Positions 8,481-15,814 of a stretch of 64,000 nucleotides of DNA are shown here, piece by piece. Position 1 is the stretch's first letter. Each line of letters opens with the position of its first letter. The position numbers were made by a program, and so were the translations under genes. The notes under the pieces are model-generated. The model worked only from the letters and a program-made list of their open reading frames with translations, searched no databases and was not told the origin of the DNA. The DNA comes from Peribacillus kribbensis DSM 17871 (GTDB lineage: Bacteria; Bacillota; Bacilli; Bacillales; DSM-1321): the NCBI RefSeq assembly GCF_000430765.1, contig NZ_AUMQ01000030.1:62001-126000 (forward strand), written 5' to 3'.

Positions 8481-9092
8481 ATGTCTGCTTCAGAAGGTGA
8501 GAGATATCTTCAAAAAAAATACAAAACAGAAAAAAGAGCCCAATCCTTTTATGATAACCAGATGATCGGCCATTTAAATGAAGAAATGATCAAGTTCATC
8601 GTAAAGCAGGAGATGGTATTTATCTCGACGGCGGATGAGAAGGGGAACTGTGATTCTTCCTTTCGGTCAGGTTCAGCGGGATTTGTAAGGGTAATCGATA
8701 AAAACACCATTATATATCCTGAATACCGTGGTAATGGGGTCATGGCAAGCCTTGGAAACATTATGGGGAATCCGCATATAGGTTTGCTTTTCATTGATTT
8801 TTTTGGCAGCTCAATGGGTCTCCATGTTAATGGAAAAGCTTCAATCATCGAAAATCACGACCTTAATTCTTTAGACCTCCCGGGTGAGCTGGCAGCAATG
8901 CTTCTCGAGCAGGAAAGCCCCAAAGCTGAGCGCTGGGTACACATTACCATAGATGAAGCCTATATACATTGCTCAAAGCATATTCCAAGATTAGAGCATC
9001 TAGATAAGAGAATTGATTGGGGAACAGATGATGAGAAACAAAAGGGCGGAGATTTTTTTAAAGTGAAATCAAGCAGAGGCCTAAATAACTGA
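8481..9092 (+). CDS. Pyridoxamine 5'-phosphate oxidase-like FMN-binding protein
   Basis: A 203-aa soluble protein with the split-barrel flavin-binding fold of the PNPOx-like superfamily. Typical segments are EMVFISTADEKGNCDSSFR near residue 45, IYPEYRGNGVMASLGNI (~84-100), and GNPHIGLLFIDF followed by LHVNGKASI. Such proteins act as flavin-dependent reductases or general stress proteins; true vitamin B6 oxidase activity is unlikely. The start ATG follows AAGGAGATTC. It is a single gene with no clear terminator. Confidence 0.8.
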   Translation: MSASEGERYLQKKYKTEKRAQSFYDNQMIGHLNEEMIKFIVKQEMVFISTADEKGNCDSSFRSGSAGFVRVIDKNTIIYPEYRGNGVMASLGNIMGNPHIGLLFIDFFGSSMGLHVNGKASIIENHDLNSLDLPGELAAMLLEQESPKAERWVHITIDEAYIHCSKHIPRLEHLDKRIDWGTDDEKQKGGDFFKVKSSRGLNN

Positions 9093-9233
9093 ATATGAAA
9101 TAGCAGGGCTTTATATGCAGGAATTCTTCAATACAAAACTAGATTAGCCGCAGTCACCAAATTATAGTTTTAAGGTGTTAGGAAGAGGAAATAGTAAAAG
9201 AGGACATAACCCCTGTCATCTCAATCCGCTTCC

Positions 9234-9263
9234 TTTACATACACCCCGGGGGTATAGTATAGT
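9234..9263 (+). promoter_or_regulatory. CsoR-type copper operator within the csoR-copZ promoter
   Basis: A -35 TTTACA (9234-9239) and a -10 TATAGT (9258-9263) flank the GC-centred palindrome ATACACCCCGGGGGTAT (9239-9255). G/C-tract operators with flanking ATAC/GTAT are typical of CsoR, and binding between -35 and -10 would give autorepression relieved by Cu(I). Confidence 0.8.
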
Positions 9264-9283
9264 GAAAGGATGGAGGGAACTGG

Positions 9284-9610
9284 ATGGAATCAAACTTGAG
9301 TCACGAGGAATGCGGGGAACATTCTATTGAAGGAAAAAGCCATCATTCTGAAAAAGTGAAAAAGAACTTGGCCGCCAGATTAAACCGAATAGAAGGGCAG
9401 ATCAGGGGAATCAAAGGGATGATTGAAAAAGATACCTATTGTGATGATGTGATTACCCAGATTGCCGCCACCCAATCGGCACTGAACTCCGTCGCAAAGA
9501 TTCTTTTAGAAGGGCACATGAAAAACTGTGTGCTGGAAAGAATCAATGAGGGAGATACTAAAGTATTGGAAGAAGTTCTTGTTACGATTGATAAATTAAT
9601 GAGAAAATAA
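9284..9610 (+). CDS. csoR: Copper-sensing repressor CsoR
   Basis: A 108-aa all-helical repressor of the CsoR/RcnR family. Cu(I) ligands are Cys53 (in TYCDDV), His78 and Cys82 (GHMKNC), the C-x24-H-x3-C pattern of CsoR. The N-terminal ~25 residues are His/Cys-containing and disordered-looking. It represses the csoR-copZ promoter when copper is scarce. The start ATG is preceded by GGAGGGAA. It is followed after 13 bases by copZ. Confidence 0.92.
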   Translation: MESNLSHEECGEHSIEGKSHHSEKVKKNLAARLNRIEGQIRGIKGMIEKDTYCDDVITQIAATQSALNSVAKILLEGHMKNCVLERINEGDTKVLEEVLVTIDKLMRK

Positions 9611-9623
9611 GGAGGAATCATAG

Positions 9624-9833
9624 ATGGAAAAAGCAGCTTTAAAGGTGCAGGGCATGTCCTGCGAGCATTGCGTCAAGGCAATTGAAGGCAGTGTAGGCGA
9701 TCTTGCAGGAGTAGAAAGAGTACTGGTTGACTTAAAGGGCGGAGAAGTAGCAGTTGAATATAATCCGCAGTCCGTTTCATTAGACAAGATCAAAGAAACC
9801 ATTGATGATCAGGGATATGATGTAGAAGAATAA
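9624..9833 (+). CDS. copZ: Copper chaperone CopZ
   Basis: A 69-aa heavy-metal-associated domain with Cu(I)-binding MSCEHC (residues 11-16) and a ferredoxin-like beta-alpha-beta fold length. It ferries Cu(I) to the P-type ATPase CopA or to CsoR. The ribosome binding site AAGGAGG is strong. The usual third gene, copA, is not here: copZ is closed by a strong terminator, and the next genes are on the other strand. Confidence 0.92.
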   Translation: MEKAALKVQGMSCEHCVKAIEGSVGDLAGVERVLVDLKGGEVAVEYNPQSVSLDKIKETIDDQGYDVEE

Positions 9834-9871
9834 GGAAAACGTGCTGTGTACCAGCACGTTTTCCTTATTTT
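9832..9871. terminator. Bidirectional terminator copZ / small membrane protein
   Basis: A stem of ~15 bp, AAGGAAAACGTGCTG with its complement, flanked by T-rich sequence on the plus side. It overlaps the last codons of the convergent 64-aa gene. Confidence 0.8.
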
Positions 9872-10059
9872 TCTTTTATTTTATAGTCATATGGTTTGAA
9901 TAACAATAAGGAAAGGGAGCAAAACAGAGCTCCAAACAGGGCTTCACCCGGAAAAGAGTAATCTGCCATCCACTTTAGCTCGGAAACTCCCAATGCCGCT
10001 TGAGGAGAAACCATCATCCAAAAACCGGCAGTAAATAATATACATCCCAGTATTCTCAT
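9865..10059 (-). CDS. Small two-TM membrane protein of unknown function
   Basis: A 64-aa protein with two hydrophobic segments (about residues 4-24 and 38-54) and a charged C-terminal tail ending KIKEK. It lies 14 bases after the symporter gene on the same strand and has its own AAGGAG ribosome binding site, so it is the second gene of that operon. I do not recognise the family. An accessory role to the symporter is only a positional guess. Confidence 0.6.
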   Translation of the reverse strand: MRILGCILFTAGFWMMVSPQAALGVSELKWMADYSFPGEALFGALFCSLSLLLFKPYDYKIKEK

Positions 10060-10073
10060 GTTTATGAACTCCT

Positions 10074-11324
10074 TTACTTGTCTGGTGCAAATCTGTCCTG
10101 TACCATGGCTCCGATTAAACCATCATCCGTAGTATTAACGGCTGTTGTGATCATGGGAATCAGTCCGGAATACATGGTGACAAAAGTAGTTGTGAATAAG
10201 ACAGGATTTGGGACATGAAGGATCAAGGCAATGACCGGAGACATGAAAAACCCTGCTCCGCCGGGCACCCCGGGAGACTCCAGGCCTAAAATCCAGAGCG
10301 GGAAAACAAGCAGCAGGATTTCGGCAAAGGACAGGGGAATATTCATCATCTCACAGGTTGTCACTGTAACAATCAGAATGGCCATAGTGGCAGTGCTTTT
10401 ATTTAATACTGTGCCGAAAACGATGGAGGTTTCGGCAAATTCAGGCTTAAGCTTTAAATCTCTTTCTGCGGAAATGATATTGACAGCAAGAGTATCATAA
10501 GAGCCTCCTGTCCCAAATCCGGCAGAAAATACGGTGATATAGTAAGACATGATCTGCTTCCAGGTTCTCTTTGTCAGCAGCTTTGTTACAAGAAGCATAA
10601 ATAAGGTCCAGGTGATGGCCATGGCCAGTACCCACAAAACGGTTTTTCCATAGGAGGCTACACCGTTCGTACCAAATTTCAGCGGTATGTTGATTGCGAG
10701 GCAGCCGATCATGATCGGATAATACCACATTAGATTTTTAAATATGGCCAGGATGACATCGCTGATTTTCATAATCCAGCCTGCCATTCCTGCCAGCTGT
10801 TTTTTTACGGCTGCAATCCAGCCGATGATGACTGATGCAGCAAGAATCTGCAAAAGGGGCTGCTGGGTGATAATGGTTTTAAACGTCCCGAAAATTCCTG
10901 AAAAGAATGCATGGGCTCCCGCTGCATGGGCTCCTTCGGGATGGAGGCTGTCTCCTGCCAGAGCATATATGAATAAGCAGGCCCAGGCAAGAGCAGTAAT
11001 TCCAAGCGTTAAATATAATAGGAAAATCCGCCCGAAAAGACTCCCTGCCTTTTCTTTATGGAGGGTTATTAATTTTACGGTCGCACCTGAAAGAAGGAAG
11101 AAAATGATGGCTGTAGCAAAGGTTACAATCGTCTTAGGAAAATATTCGCCGCTCTTGGCAATTCCATGGACCACCCCATTGTCTGGAAGGAACAAGCCCA
11201 ATGAAAATCCTGCTGCCAAGGAAAGGAAAACCCAGTAGGGAAAAGGAATGCTTCTAAAGGGATTTTTTCTTTTAACTGACTCACGAGGCATTTCACTGCT
11301 TGATAGTGTGTTTGCTTCAGCCAT
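10074..11324 (-). CDS. Dicarboxylate/amino acid:cation symporter (DAACS family)
   Basis: A 416-aa transporter of the glutamate/dicarboxylate sodium or proton symporter family. Characteristic parts are the re-entrant segment SAGFGTGGSYDTL in place of the usual SSSxxTLP serine-rich loop, the NKSTATMAI segment, and the C-terminal substrate/ion motif TTAVNTTDDG. These departures from the GltP consensus suggest a substrate other than glutamate or C4-dicarboxylate. About eight membrane segments are visible, with a hydrophilic N-terminal tail of ~24 residues. A probable CcpA site lies just upstream. The family is sure; the substrate is unknown. Confidence 0.8.
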   Translation of the reverse strand: MAEANTLSSSEMPRESVKRKNPFRSIPFPYWVFLSLAAGFSLGLFLPDNGVVHGIAKSGEYFPKTIVTFATAIIFFLLSGATVKLITLHKEKAGSLFGRIFLLYLTLGITALAWACLFIYALAGDSLHPEGAHAAGAHAFFSGIFGTFKTIITQQPLLQILAASVIIGWIAAVKKQLAGMAGWIMKISDVILAIFKNLMWYYPIMIGCLAINIPLKFGTNGVASYGKTVLWVLAMAITWTLFMLLVTKLLTKRTWKQIMSYYITVFSAGFGTGGSYDTLAVNIISAERDLKLKPEFAETSIVFGTVLNKSTATMAILIVTVTTCEMMNIPLSFAEILLLVFPLWILGLESPGVPGGAGFFMSPVIALILHVPNPVLFTTTFVTMYSGLIPMITTAVNTTDDGLIGAMVQDRFAPDK

Positions 11325-11348
11325 GTAAACCTCTCCTTTATATACATT

Positions 11349-11362
11349 TGTAAGCGCTTTAT
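11349..11362 (-). promoter_or_regulatory. Candidate cre (CcpA) site for the symporter operon
   Basis: Read on the minus strand, ATAAAGCGCTTACA matches the catabolite-responsive element TGWAANCGNTNWCA at 12 of 14 positions, with the palindromic core AAGCGCTT. It lies 25-38 bases before the symporter start, a position suited to carbon catabolite repression. Confidence 0.5.
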
Positions 11363-11531
11363 ATAAATGGCGGTTCCTTCATCCTTTTTTTGAGAGGGGG
11401 ACTCCGTGAATGGTTCTTCAACTATACCCAGGCCCTAAATACTGTAAACTTTTTAGTGTCAGAGGAGGGAGGCCGGGGTAAAAGTCAGGGGAGAGGTATA
11501 ACGCTATATGACGGAAGAAGGGGGGAACCGC

Positions 11532-11807
11532 ATGATTATCACGGATGAGGCCAAAACGGTCCTGCTGGATATGTTCCATAAATATCATGCACAAAATATC
11601 CGGATATATTTTGCAGGCTATGGCTGAGGCGGCAGGCAGGCAGGACTGGCTCTGGATGAGCCTGAAATCAATGATCATATTCTGACGATAAATGGAATCA
11701 AGACAGCGATTGAACCATCTGCAGCAGATTTAGCAGAGGAAATGTTCCTTGATGCCAGTCCGGATCAAACCGGACTGCTGATTAAAAGAGACAGGCAGTG
11801 CCCTTGA
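11532..11807 (+). CDS. HesB/IscA-like protein read through an in-frame UGA (candidate selenoprotein)
   Basis: A conceptual 91-codon frame with a single TGA at codon 32 (11625-11627). Before the TGA it reads MIITDEAKTVLLDM...IRIYFAGYG. After it, GGRQAGLALDEPEINDHIL, INGIKTAIEPSAADL and a C-terminal Cys (RQCP). This follows the HesB-like branch of the Fe-S biosynthesis family from end to end, in which the position after AGxG is normally Cys, and in some anaerobes and other bacteria is reported as selenocysteine. A short hairpin with a G-containing loop lies 25 nt after the UGA, as expected of a bacterial SECIS. The ribosome binding site (AAGGGGGG) and a terminator frame the gene. Alternatives: a nonsense-mutated pseudogene, or two fragments. 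Selenocysteine machinery cannot be checked in this window. Confidence 0.6.
11648..11662 (+). promoter_or_regulatory. SECIS-like hairpin after the in-frame UGA
   Basis: GGCTC-TGGAT-GAGCC is a perfect 5-bp stem with a 5-nt loop whose second and third bases are G. The loop starts 25 nt after the UGA, inside the 16-37 nt window described for bacterial SECIS elements. It lies within coding sequence, as bacterial SECIS elements do. A short stem can occur by chance. Confidence 0.45.
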
Positions 11808-11821
11808 TAGTATGGAAGAAG

Positions 11822-11843
11822 CGGGTCATTTGGACCCGTTTTT
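11822..11843 (+). terminator. Terminator of the HesB-like gene
   Basis: CGGGTC/GACCCG hairpin with T5, 15 bases after the TGA stop at 11805-11807. An intact terminator argues that the unit is still transcribed as a gene. Confidence 0.75.
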
Positions 11844-11928
11844 CTATTGCTCCCGCCTATCTTCTCTGGAATTGAATCATCTTCCTAAACAAATCCCCAT
11901 TTTAACAAGACTGTTATAAAAAAGTGGC

Positions 11929-11953
11929 ATGCTGGAAAAAGCCGGCATATAAT
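11929..11953 (+). promoter_or_regulatory. Inverted repeat over the putative feoAB -10 box
   Basis: ATGCTGG-N5-GCCGGCAT forms a 7-bp imperfect inverted repeat (11929-11948) running into a TATAAT -10 box (11948-11953). A regulator bound here would block feo transcription. No Fur-box consensus (TGATAATNATTATCA) was seen. Confidence 0.4.
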
Positions 11954-12001
11954 TAAGAAAAAGTTGCGTAAGGGAAAAACTATTAAAAAGGGGCAATTAA
12001 T

Positions 12002-12250
12002 ATGCGTGAGTCTAAAATGACGCTGGCGGATGCAGAAAAAGGGGATGTTATCAAAATTTCTTCTTTAGGTCTTGATGGAGTGATGAGAAGGAGGCTGCTT
12101 GATCTTGGGTTTGTCCCTGGGGCTCTTGTTGAAGCTGTCAGGAAAAGCCCCCTGGGAGACCCGATGGCTTTTAAAGTCAGCCAGGCCGTGATCGCGCTAA
12201 GAAAAGAAGAAAGTTCAAAAATTGAAGGGGAGCTGTTCAATGATGAATAA
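12002..12250 (+). CDS. feoA: Ferrous iron transport accessory protein FeoA
   Basis: An 82-aa SH3-like cytoplasmic protein. The FeoA pattern is visible: LADAEKGDVIKISSLG, then RRRLLDLGFVPGALVEAVRKSPLGDPMAFKV. FeoA assists FeoB in Fe2+ uptake, probably by binding the GTPase domain. Its last codons overlap the start of the GTPase gene, so the two are translationally coupled. The ATG at 12002 follows AAAAGGGGC. Confidence 0.9.
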   Translation: MRESKMTLADAEKGDVIKISSLGLDGVMRRRLLDLGFVPGALVEAVRKSPLGDPMAFKVSQAVIALRKEESSKIEGELFNDE

Positions 12251-12956
12251 TGCTTACCGTATAGCCCTGGCTGGAAATCCGAATACAGGCAAAAGCACTT
12301 TATTCAATGCGCTGACAGGACTCAGGCAGCATACGGGGAACTGGGCCGGCAAAACGGTTTCCGTTGCGCAAGGAAGCCTTCAGCATAAAGGGAATCATTA
12401 CGATCTGATTGACCTGCCCGGAACGTATTCGTTGTTTTCGAATTCAGCAGATGAAACAGTTGCCAGAAATTATATCGTATTTGAAAAGCCGGACATAACT
12501 CTGGTGGTACTGGATGCCACGTCTATGGAGAGAAATCTTAATCTGGCTCTGCAGGTACTGGAAATGACGAAAAATGTAATCATATGTATTAATTTGATAG
12601 ACGCAGCAGAAAAGCAGGGCATCAAGATTAATGAACATCTTTTGACAAGGCAGCTTGGAGTACCGGTCATAAAAGTTTCCGCACGCAATAAACTCGGCTT
12701 TCCCAAGCTTTTGGATACAATCGATCGGATCATTACCAGAGCAATAGAGTGCAATCCGGTTCCAACGATCTACGATGAAGAAATAGAAGAGAAAATCAGC
12801 AGGCTGGAGCCAAAAGTAAAAGAGCTGTGGAAAGATGGCCCCTCATCCCGCTGGGTGTCTCTAAGGCTCTTGGACGGAGATGAGGATCTGATGAGGGAAA
12901 TGGAAAAACGGATGGGGAGGGAGGAGAATGATGAATCTTCAAGGGTTATGGACTGA
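12240..12956 (+). CDS. feoB: FeoB GTPase domain as a separate protein
   Basis: A 238-aa protein equal to the N-terminal G domain and GDI-like helical region of FeoB. G motifs are GNPNTGKS (G1, ~11-18), DLPGTYSL (G3) and NLID (G4), with the helical domain at ~165-238. In most bacteria this is fused to the permease; here it ends before the membrane domain. The ATG at 12240, preceded by AGGGGAG, is preferred over the TTG at 12222. It overlaps feoA at its start and the permease gene at its end. It probably works as a complex with the next protein. Confidence 0.88.
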   Translation: MMNNAYRIALAGNPNTGKSTLFNALTGLRQHTGNWAGKTVSVAQGSLQHKGNHYDLIDLPGTYSLFSNSADETVARNYIVFEKPDITLVVLDATSMERNLNLALQVLEMTKNVIICINLIDAAEKQGIKINEHLLTRQLGVPVIKVSARNKLGFPKLLDTIDRIITRAIECNPVPTIYDEEIEEKISRLEPKVKELWKDGPSSRWVSLRLLDGDEDLMREMEKRMGREENDESSRVMD

Positions 12957-14301
12957 GGCAAGGGAACAGTCATCCACGGAAATGAGAGATGAAATTGTAC
13001 ACAGGCTCTATGAAAGGAGCAGAAAGCTGTGTGCAGCAGGTGTCAAGTATCCAGAGAAGAAGGATGTGAGGACAGAACGCATAGACGCGATCCTTACTTC
13101 TCCTGTACTGGGCTTTCCCATCATGCTCCTTATGCTCGGGGCAGTCTTTTACATTACGATTGCCGGTGCGAATATTCCTTCCTCACTGCTCGCTGATTTT
13201 TTTGGCTCGCTTGAAGGGCCGCTTGAGAATCTGTTTGTATATCTTCATATTCCTGACTGGATATACGGCATTCTGGTTGCCGGGCTCTATCGGGGCACCA
13301 CCTGGGTCATCAGTGTCATGCTGCCTCCGATGGCCATATTCTTCCCTGTGTTTGCACTTTTGGAAAACTACGGATATCTGCCGAGGGTTGCCTTTAATCT
13401 GGACCGCATTTTTAAAAGTGCCGGGGCACATGGCAAACAGTCACTGACCATGGCCATGGGATTTGGCTGTAACGCTGCCGCAGTCCTTTCCACCAGAATC
13501 ATTGAGTCACCAAGGGAAAGAATGCTTGCCATCCTGACCAATAATTTTGTGCCATGCAATGGCAGGTGGGGAACTCTCATCCTTTTATCTTCCTTATTCA
13601 TGGCGTCCCATTTTACAGGTGGATTTAAATCCCTGATCACAACACTAGTGATTATTGGATTGGTCATGTTTGGGATTGTCATTACCTTCCTGGTATCCTG
13701 GATTCTGTCAAAAACCGCCTTAAAGGGAGTTCCGACACATTATACGCTTGAACTTCCTCCCTATAGAAGGCCTAAAATATTTGATACCGTCATCCGCTCC
13801 TCACTTACAAAGTCATGGGCAGTGCTGATGCGTGCCGTAAAAGTGGCAGCACCGGCAGCCATTCTGACCTGGATAGCAGGAAACATTTATATTGGCGATG
13901 CCAGTGTCCTGCAGCATGTCGCACAGTTCCTGGATCCATTCGGAAGACTTCTCGGCCTTGACGGCTATATTCTCATGGCGTTTATACTCGGGCTTCCGGC
14001 AAATGAAATAGTCCTGCCCATCCTGCTGATGGGATACTTATCGACAGGTTCGCTGACCGAAGCCGGAAGTATGGCTGAGCTTAAGAACATCCTTTCAGAG
14101 CACGGATGGACCTGGCTGACAGCCCTGAATATGATGCTGTTTTCACTTCTGCATTATCCATGCGGGACCACACTGATCAATATATATAAAGAAACTAAGA
14201 GTAAAAAATGGACCTTCATGGCCTTTCTGATTCCAACCGTTATTGCTGTTATAGTGCCGCTTATGACCACTTTCGCTGCAAAGGCTTTTGGCTGGGTCTA
14301 A
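12928..14301 (+). CDS. feoB: FeoB membrane permease domain as a separate protein
   Basis: A 457-aa protein matching the membrane part of FeoB: two Gate (nucleoside-recognition-like) halves and the conserved blocks LLENYGYLPRVAF, FGCNAAAVLSTR and NNFVPCNGRWG. It provides the Fe2+ pathway. A hydrophilic N-terminus of ~55 residues replaces the usual link to the G domain. It starts in a different frame, 29 bases before the end of the GTPase gene, but with its own very strong GGAGGGAGGAG site before ATGATG. This points to a genuine split rather than a sequencing frameshift. A terminator follows at 14407. Confidence 0.88.
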   Translation: MMNLQGLWTEAREQSSTEMRDEIVHRLYERSRKLCAAGVKYPEKKDVRTERIDAILTSPVLGFPIMLLMLGAVFYITIAGANIPSSLLADFFGSLEGPLENLFVYLHIPDWIYGILVAGLYRGTTWVISVMLPPMAIFFPVFALLENYGYLPRVAFNLDRIFKSAGAHGKQSLTMAMGFGCNAAAVLSTRIIESPRERMLAILTNNFVPCNGRWGTLILLSSLFMASHFTGGFKSLITTLVIIGLVMFGIVITFLVSWILSKTALKGVPTHYTLELPPYRRPKIFDTVIRSSLTKSWAVLMRAVKVAAPAAILTWIAGNIYIGDASVLQHVAQFLDPFGRLLGLDGYILMAFILGLPANEIVLPILLMGYLSTGSLTEAGSMAELKNILSEHGWTWLTALNMMLFSLLHYPCGTTLINIYKETKSKKWTFMAFLIPTVIAVIVPLMTTFAAKAFGWV

Positions 14302-14406
14302 ATGATTTTAAGCGGAAACCTTGAACTGGACCTAGATGAGAAGTATAAAGATGGTTATGCCGAGCCGACAAAGACTCATCTATAAATGCTGACAGGATGC
14401 AAAAAG

Positions 14407-14445
14407 AACCTGCAAGAACCGCCTTTTGTTTCTTGCGGGTTTTCT
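14407..14445 (+). terminator. Terminator of the feo operon
   Basis: AACCTGCAAGAA/TTCTTGCGGGTT stem, then TTTTC. The rest of 14302-14535 has no recognisable gene: a 27-codon ATG frame directly after the stop (14302-14385) has no ribosome binding site. Confidence 0.75.
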
Positions 14446-14535
14446 CTGTATATAGAATGTTGCTTTAGGAAAAAGATCCGGATGTAACCATGTTTTTCCC
14501 CCGCTCCCAGTAAACATCCCTGCGTTTACCTACAT

Positions 14536-14579
14536 TGAAATAATCCTGTAACCTTGGTGAAGAAGGCCTCTGCTATAAT
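14536..14579 (+). promoter_or_regulatory. Promoter with WalR-like box, M23 paralogue 2
   Basis: TGAAAT (14536-14541) - N5 - TGTAAC (14547-14552), then 21 bases to TATAAT (14574-14579). The 22 bases from 14568 to 14589 around the -10 are identical to 6783-6804 of paralogue 1, which points to duplication of gene and promoter together. Confidence 0.65.
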
Positions 14580-14659
14580 GAGCCTGTTGCCTGGATATCA
14601 AGCAGAAGTGCTTCATGAAAATAGAGAAAAGACAGCATCTAGAGGGGGAAGAAAGCGGG

Positions 14660-15814
14660 ATGTTTAAAATTATACATATTGCCCTGGCGGCAATCCTAAT
14701 GGCAATTGCTGCCGTGCCGCCTGCGAAAGCGGCCGGGACAAGCGGGGATCTGCAGGAAAAGAAGAGTCGGATTCAATCTGGCATACAGGAATTGCAGGGA
14801 AAAGAGAGTTATACAAATAATGAGATTAAAAGATTAGTAGGAATGATTTCCGAAACCACTGGGGAAATCAATGCCAATATAGCTGAGGTGCAAAAGTCAA
14901 AGCTTGACATCGATCAGTTGAATAAAGAAGTAACGGAAATTAAAGAGAGAATGGCTAAGCGGAAAGCGCTCTTAAAGGAAAGGGCACGTGCCATCCAGCA
15001 GAGCGGGGGGAATGCGGATTATCTGGAAGTCCTGCTTGGCTCTAAAAGCTTCGGAGACTTCGTAGAGCGAATGTCAGCGGTATCTACCATCATGGAGGCG
15101 GACCAGAAAATCCTTAAGGAACAAGAATCGGACGAAAAGAAGCTTGAGCAGGATGAAAAGAAACTGGCGGATAGAGTGATGCAGCTTCAGAATCAGAAGA
15201 AAAGCCTTCAACAGAAGAAAGAGCAGCAAAAGCAGCAGCTATCCGAATTGGAGAAAACAATGAAGCAGCTGAAAACAAAGGAAAAAGAGCTTCACGAGGA
15301 GAAAATGAGCCTCAAGGAGCAGGAGGAGCTTCTTGCCTCCCAGCAATCCGCGGCGGATCGGGCGGCCAAAATGGACAGCAGCCATGGGGATGGAGGAGTT
15401 CCGGCCATCTCCAGTGGAAGTTTTACAAGGCCGGCTGAAGGAGTTCTTTCCTCTAATTTTGGTGCCCGATGGGGTACAAGGCATATGGGAGTAGACATTG
15501 CAAATCCGGGAAGCAATGTCCCTATCGTGGCTTCTGCAGATGGGGTAGTCATCCGCTCTTACCTTTCAAGCAGCTACGGAAATGCAGTCTTTATCTCTCA
15601 TTCTATTAATGGTCAAAAATACACGACTGTCTATGCACATATGAAATCTAGAAAAGTAAGCTCCGGCCAGACTGTGAAAAAAGGACAGCAGATCGGAGTA
15701 ATGGGCAGCACGGGTGAGTCTACGGGACAGCATCTACATTTTGAACTGCATAAAGGCGAATGGAATGCAGCGAAAACCAATGCCATTAACCCAATAGGCA
15801 TTGTGCCGTTTTAA
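14660..15814 (+). CDS. Secreted coiled-coil murein hydrolase with M23 domain, paralogue 2
   Basis: A 384-aa exported protein from the ATG at 14660. This start gives a clean signal peptide (MFKIIHIALAAILMAIA...PPAKA-AG). An in-frame ATG at 14615 would add 15 charged residues and lies upstream of the GAGGGGG ribosome binding site, so it is not used. The coiled coil spans ~28-240 with the ARAIQQSGGNADYLEVLLGS block shared by all three paralogues. The alanine-rich linker of paralogue 1 is almost absent. The M23 domain (~260-384) has an intact zinc site: HMGVD, YAHM, HLHFE. It is predicted to be an active endopeptidase under WalR-type control. Confidence 0.87.
   Translation: MFKIIHIALAAILMAIAAVPPAKAAGTSGDLQEKKSRIQSGIQELQGKESYTNNEIKRLVGMISETTGEINANIAEVQKSKLDIDQLNKEVTEIKERMAKRKALLKERARAIQQSGGNADYLEVLLGSKSFGDFVERMSAVSTIMEADQKILKEQESDEKKLEQDEKKLADRVMQLQNQKKSLQQKKEQQKQQLSELEKTMKQLKTKEKELHEEKMSLKEQEELLASQQSAADRAAKMDSSHGDGGVPAISSGSFTRPAEGVLSSNFGARWGTRHMGVDIANPGSNVPIVASADGVVIRSYLSSSYGNAVFISHSINGQKYTTVYAHMKSRKVSSGQTVKKGQQIGVMGSTGESTGQHLHFELHKGEWNAAKTNAINPIGIVPF

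Noticed and set aside
14302-14385. 27-codon ORF directly after the feo permease (MILSGNLELDLDEKYKDGYA start)
   Set aside because: Its ATG is adjacent to the stop but without a Shine-Dalgarno, it has no Cys as expected for FeoC, and no similarity is recognised.
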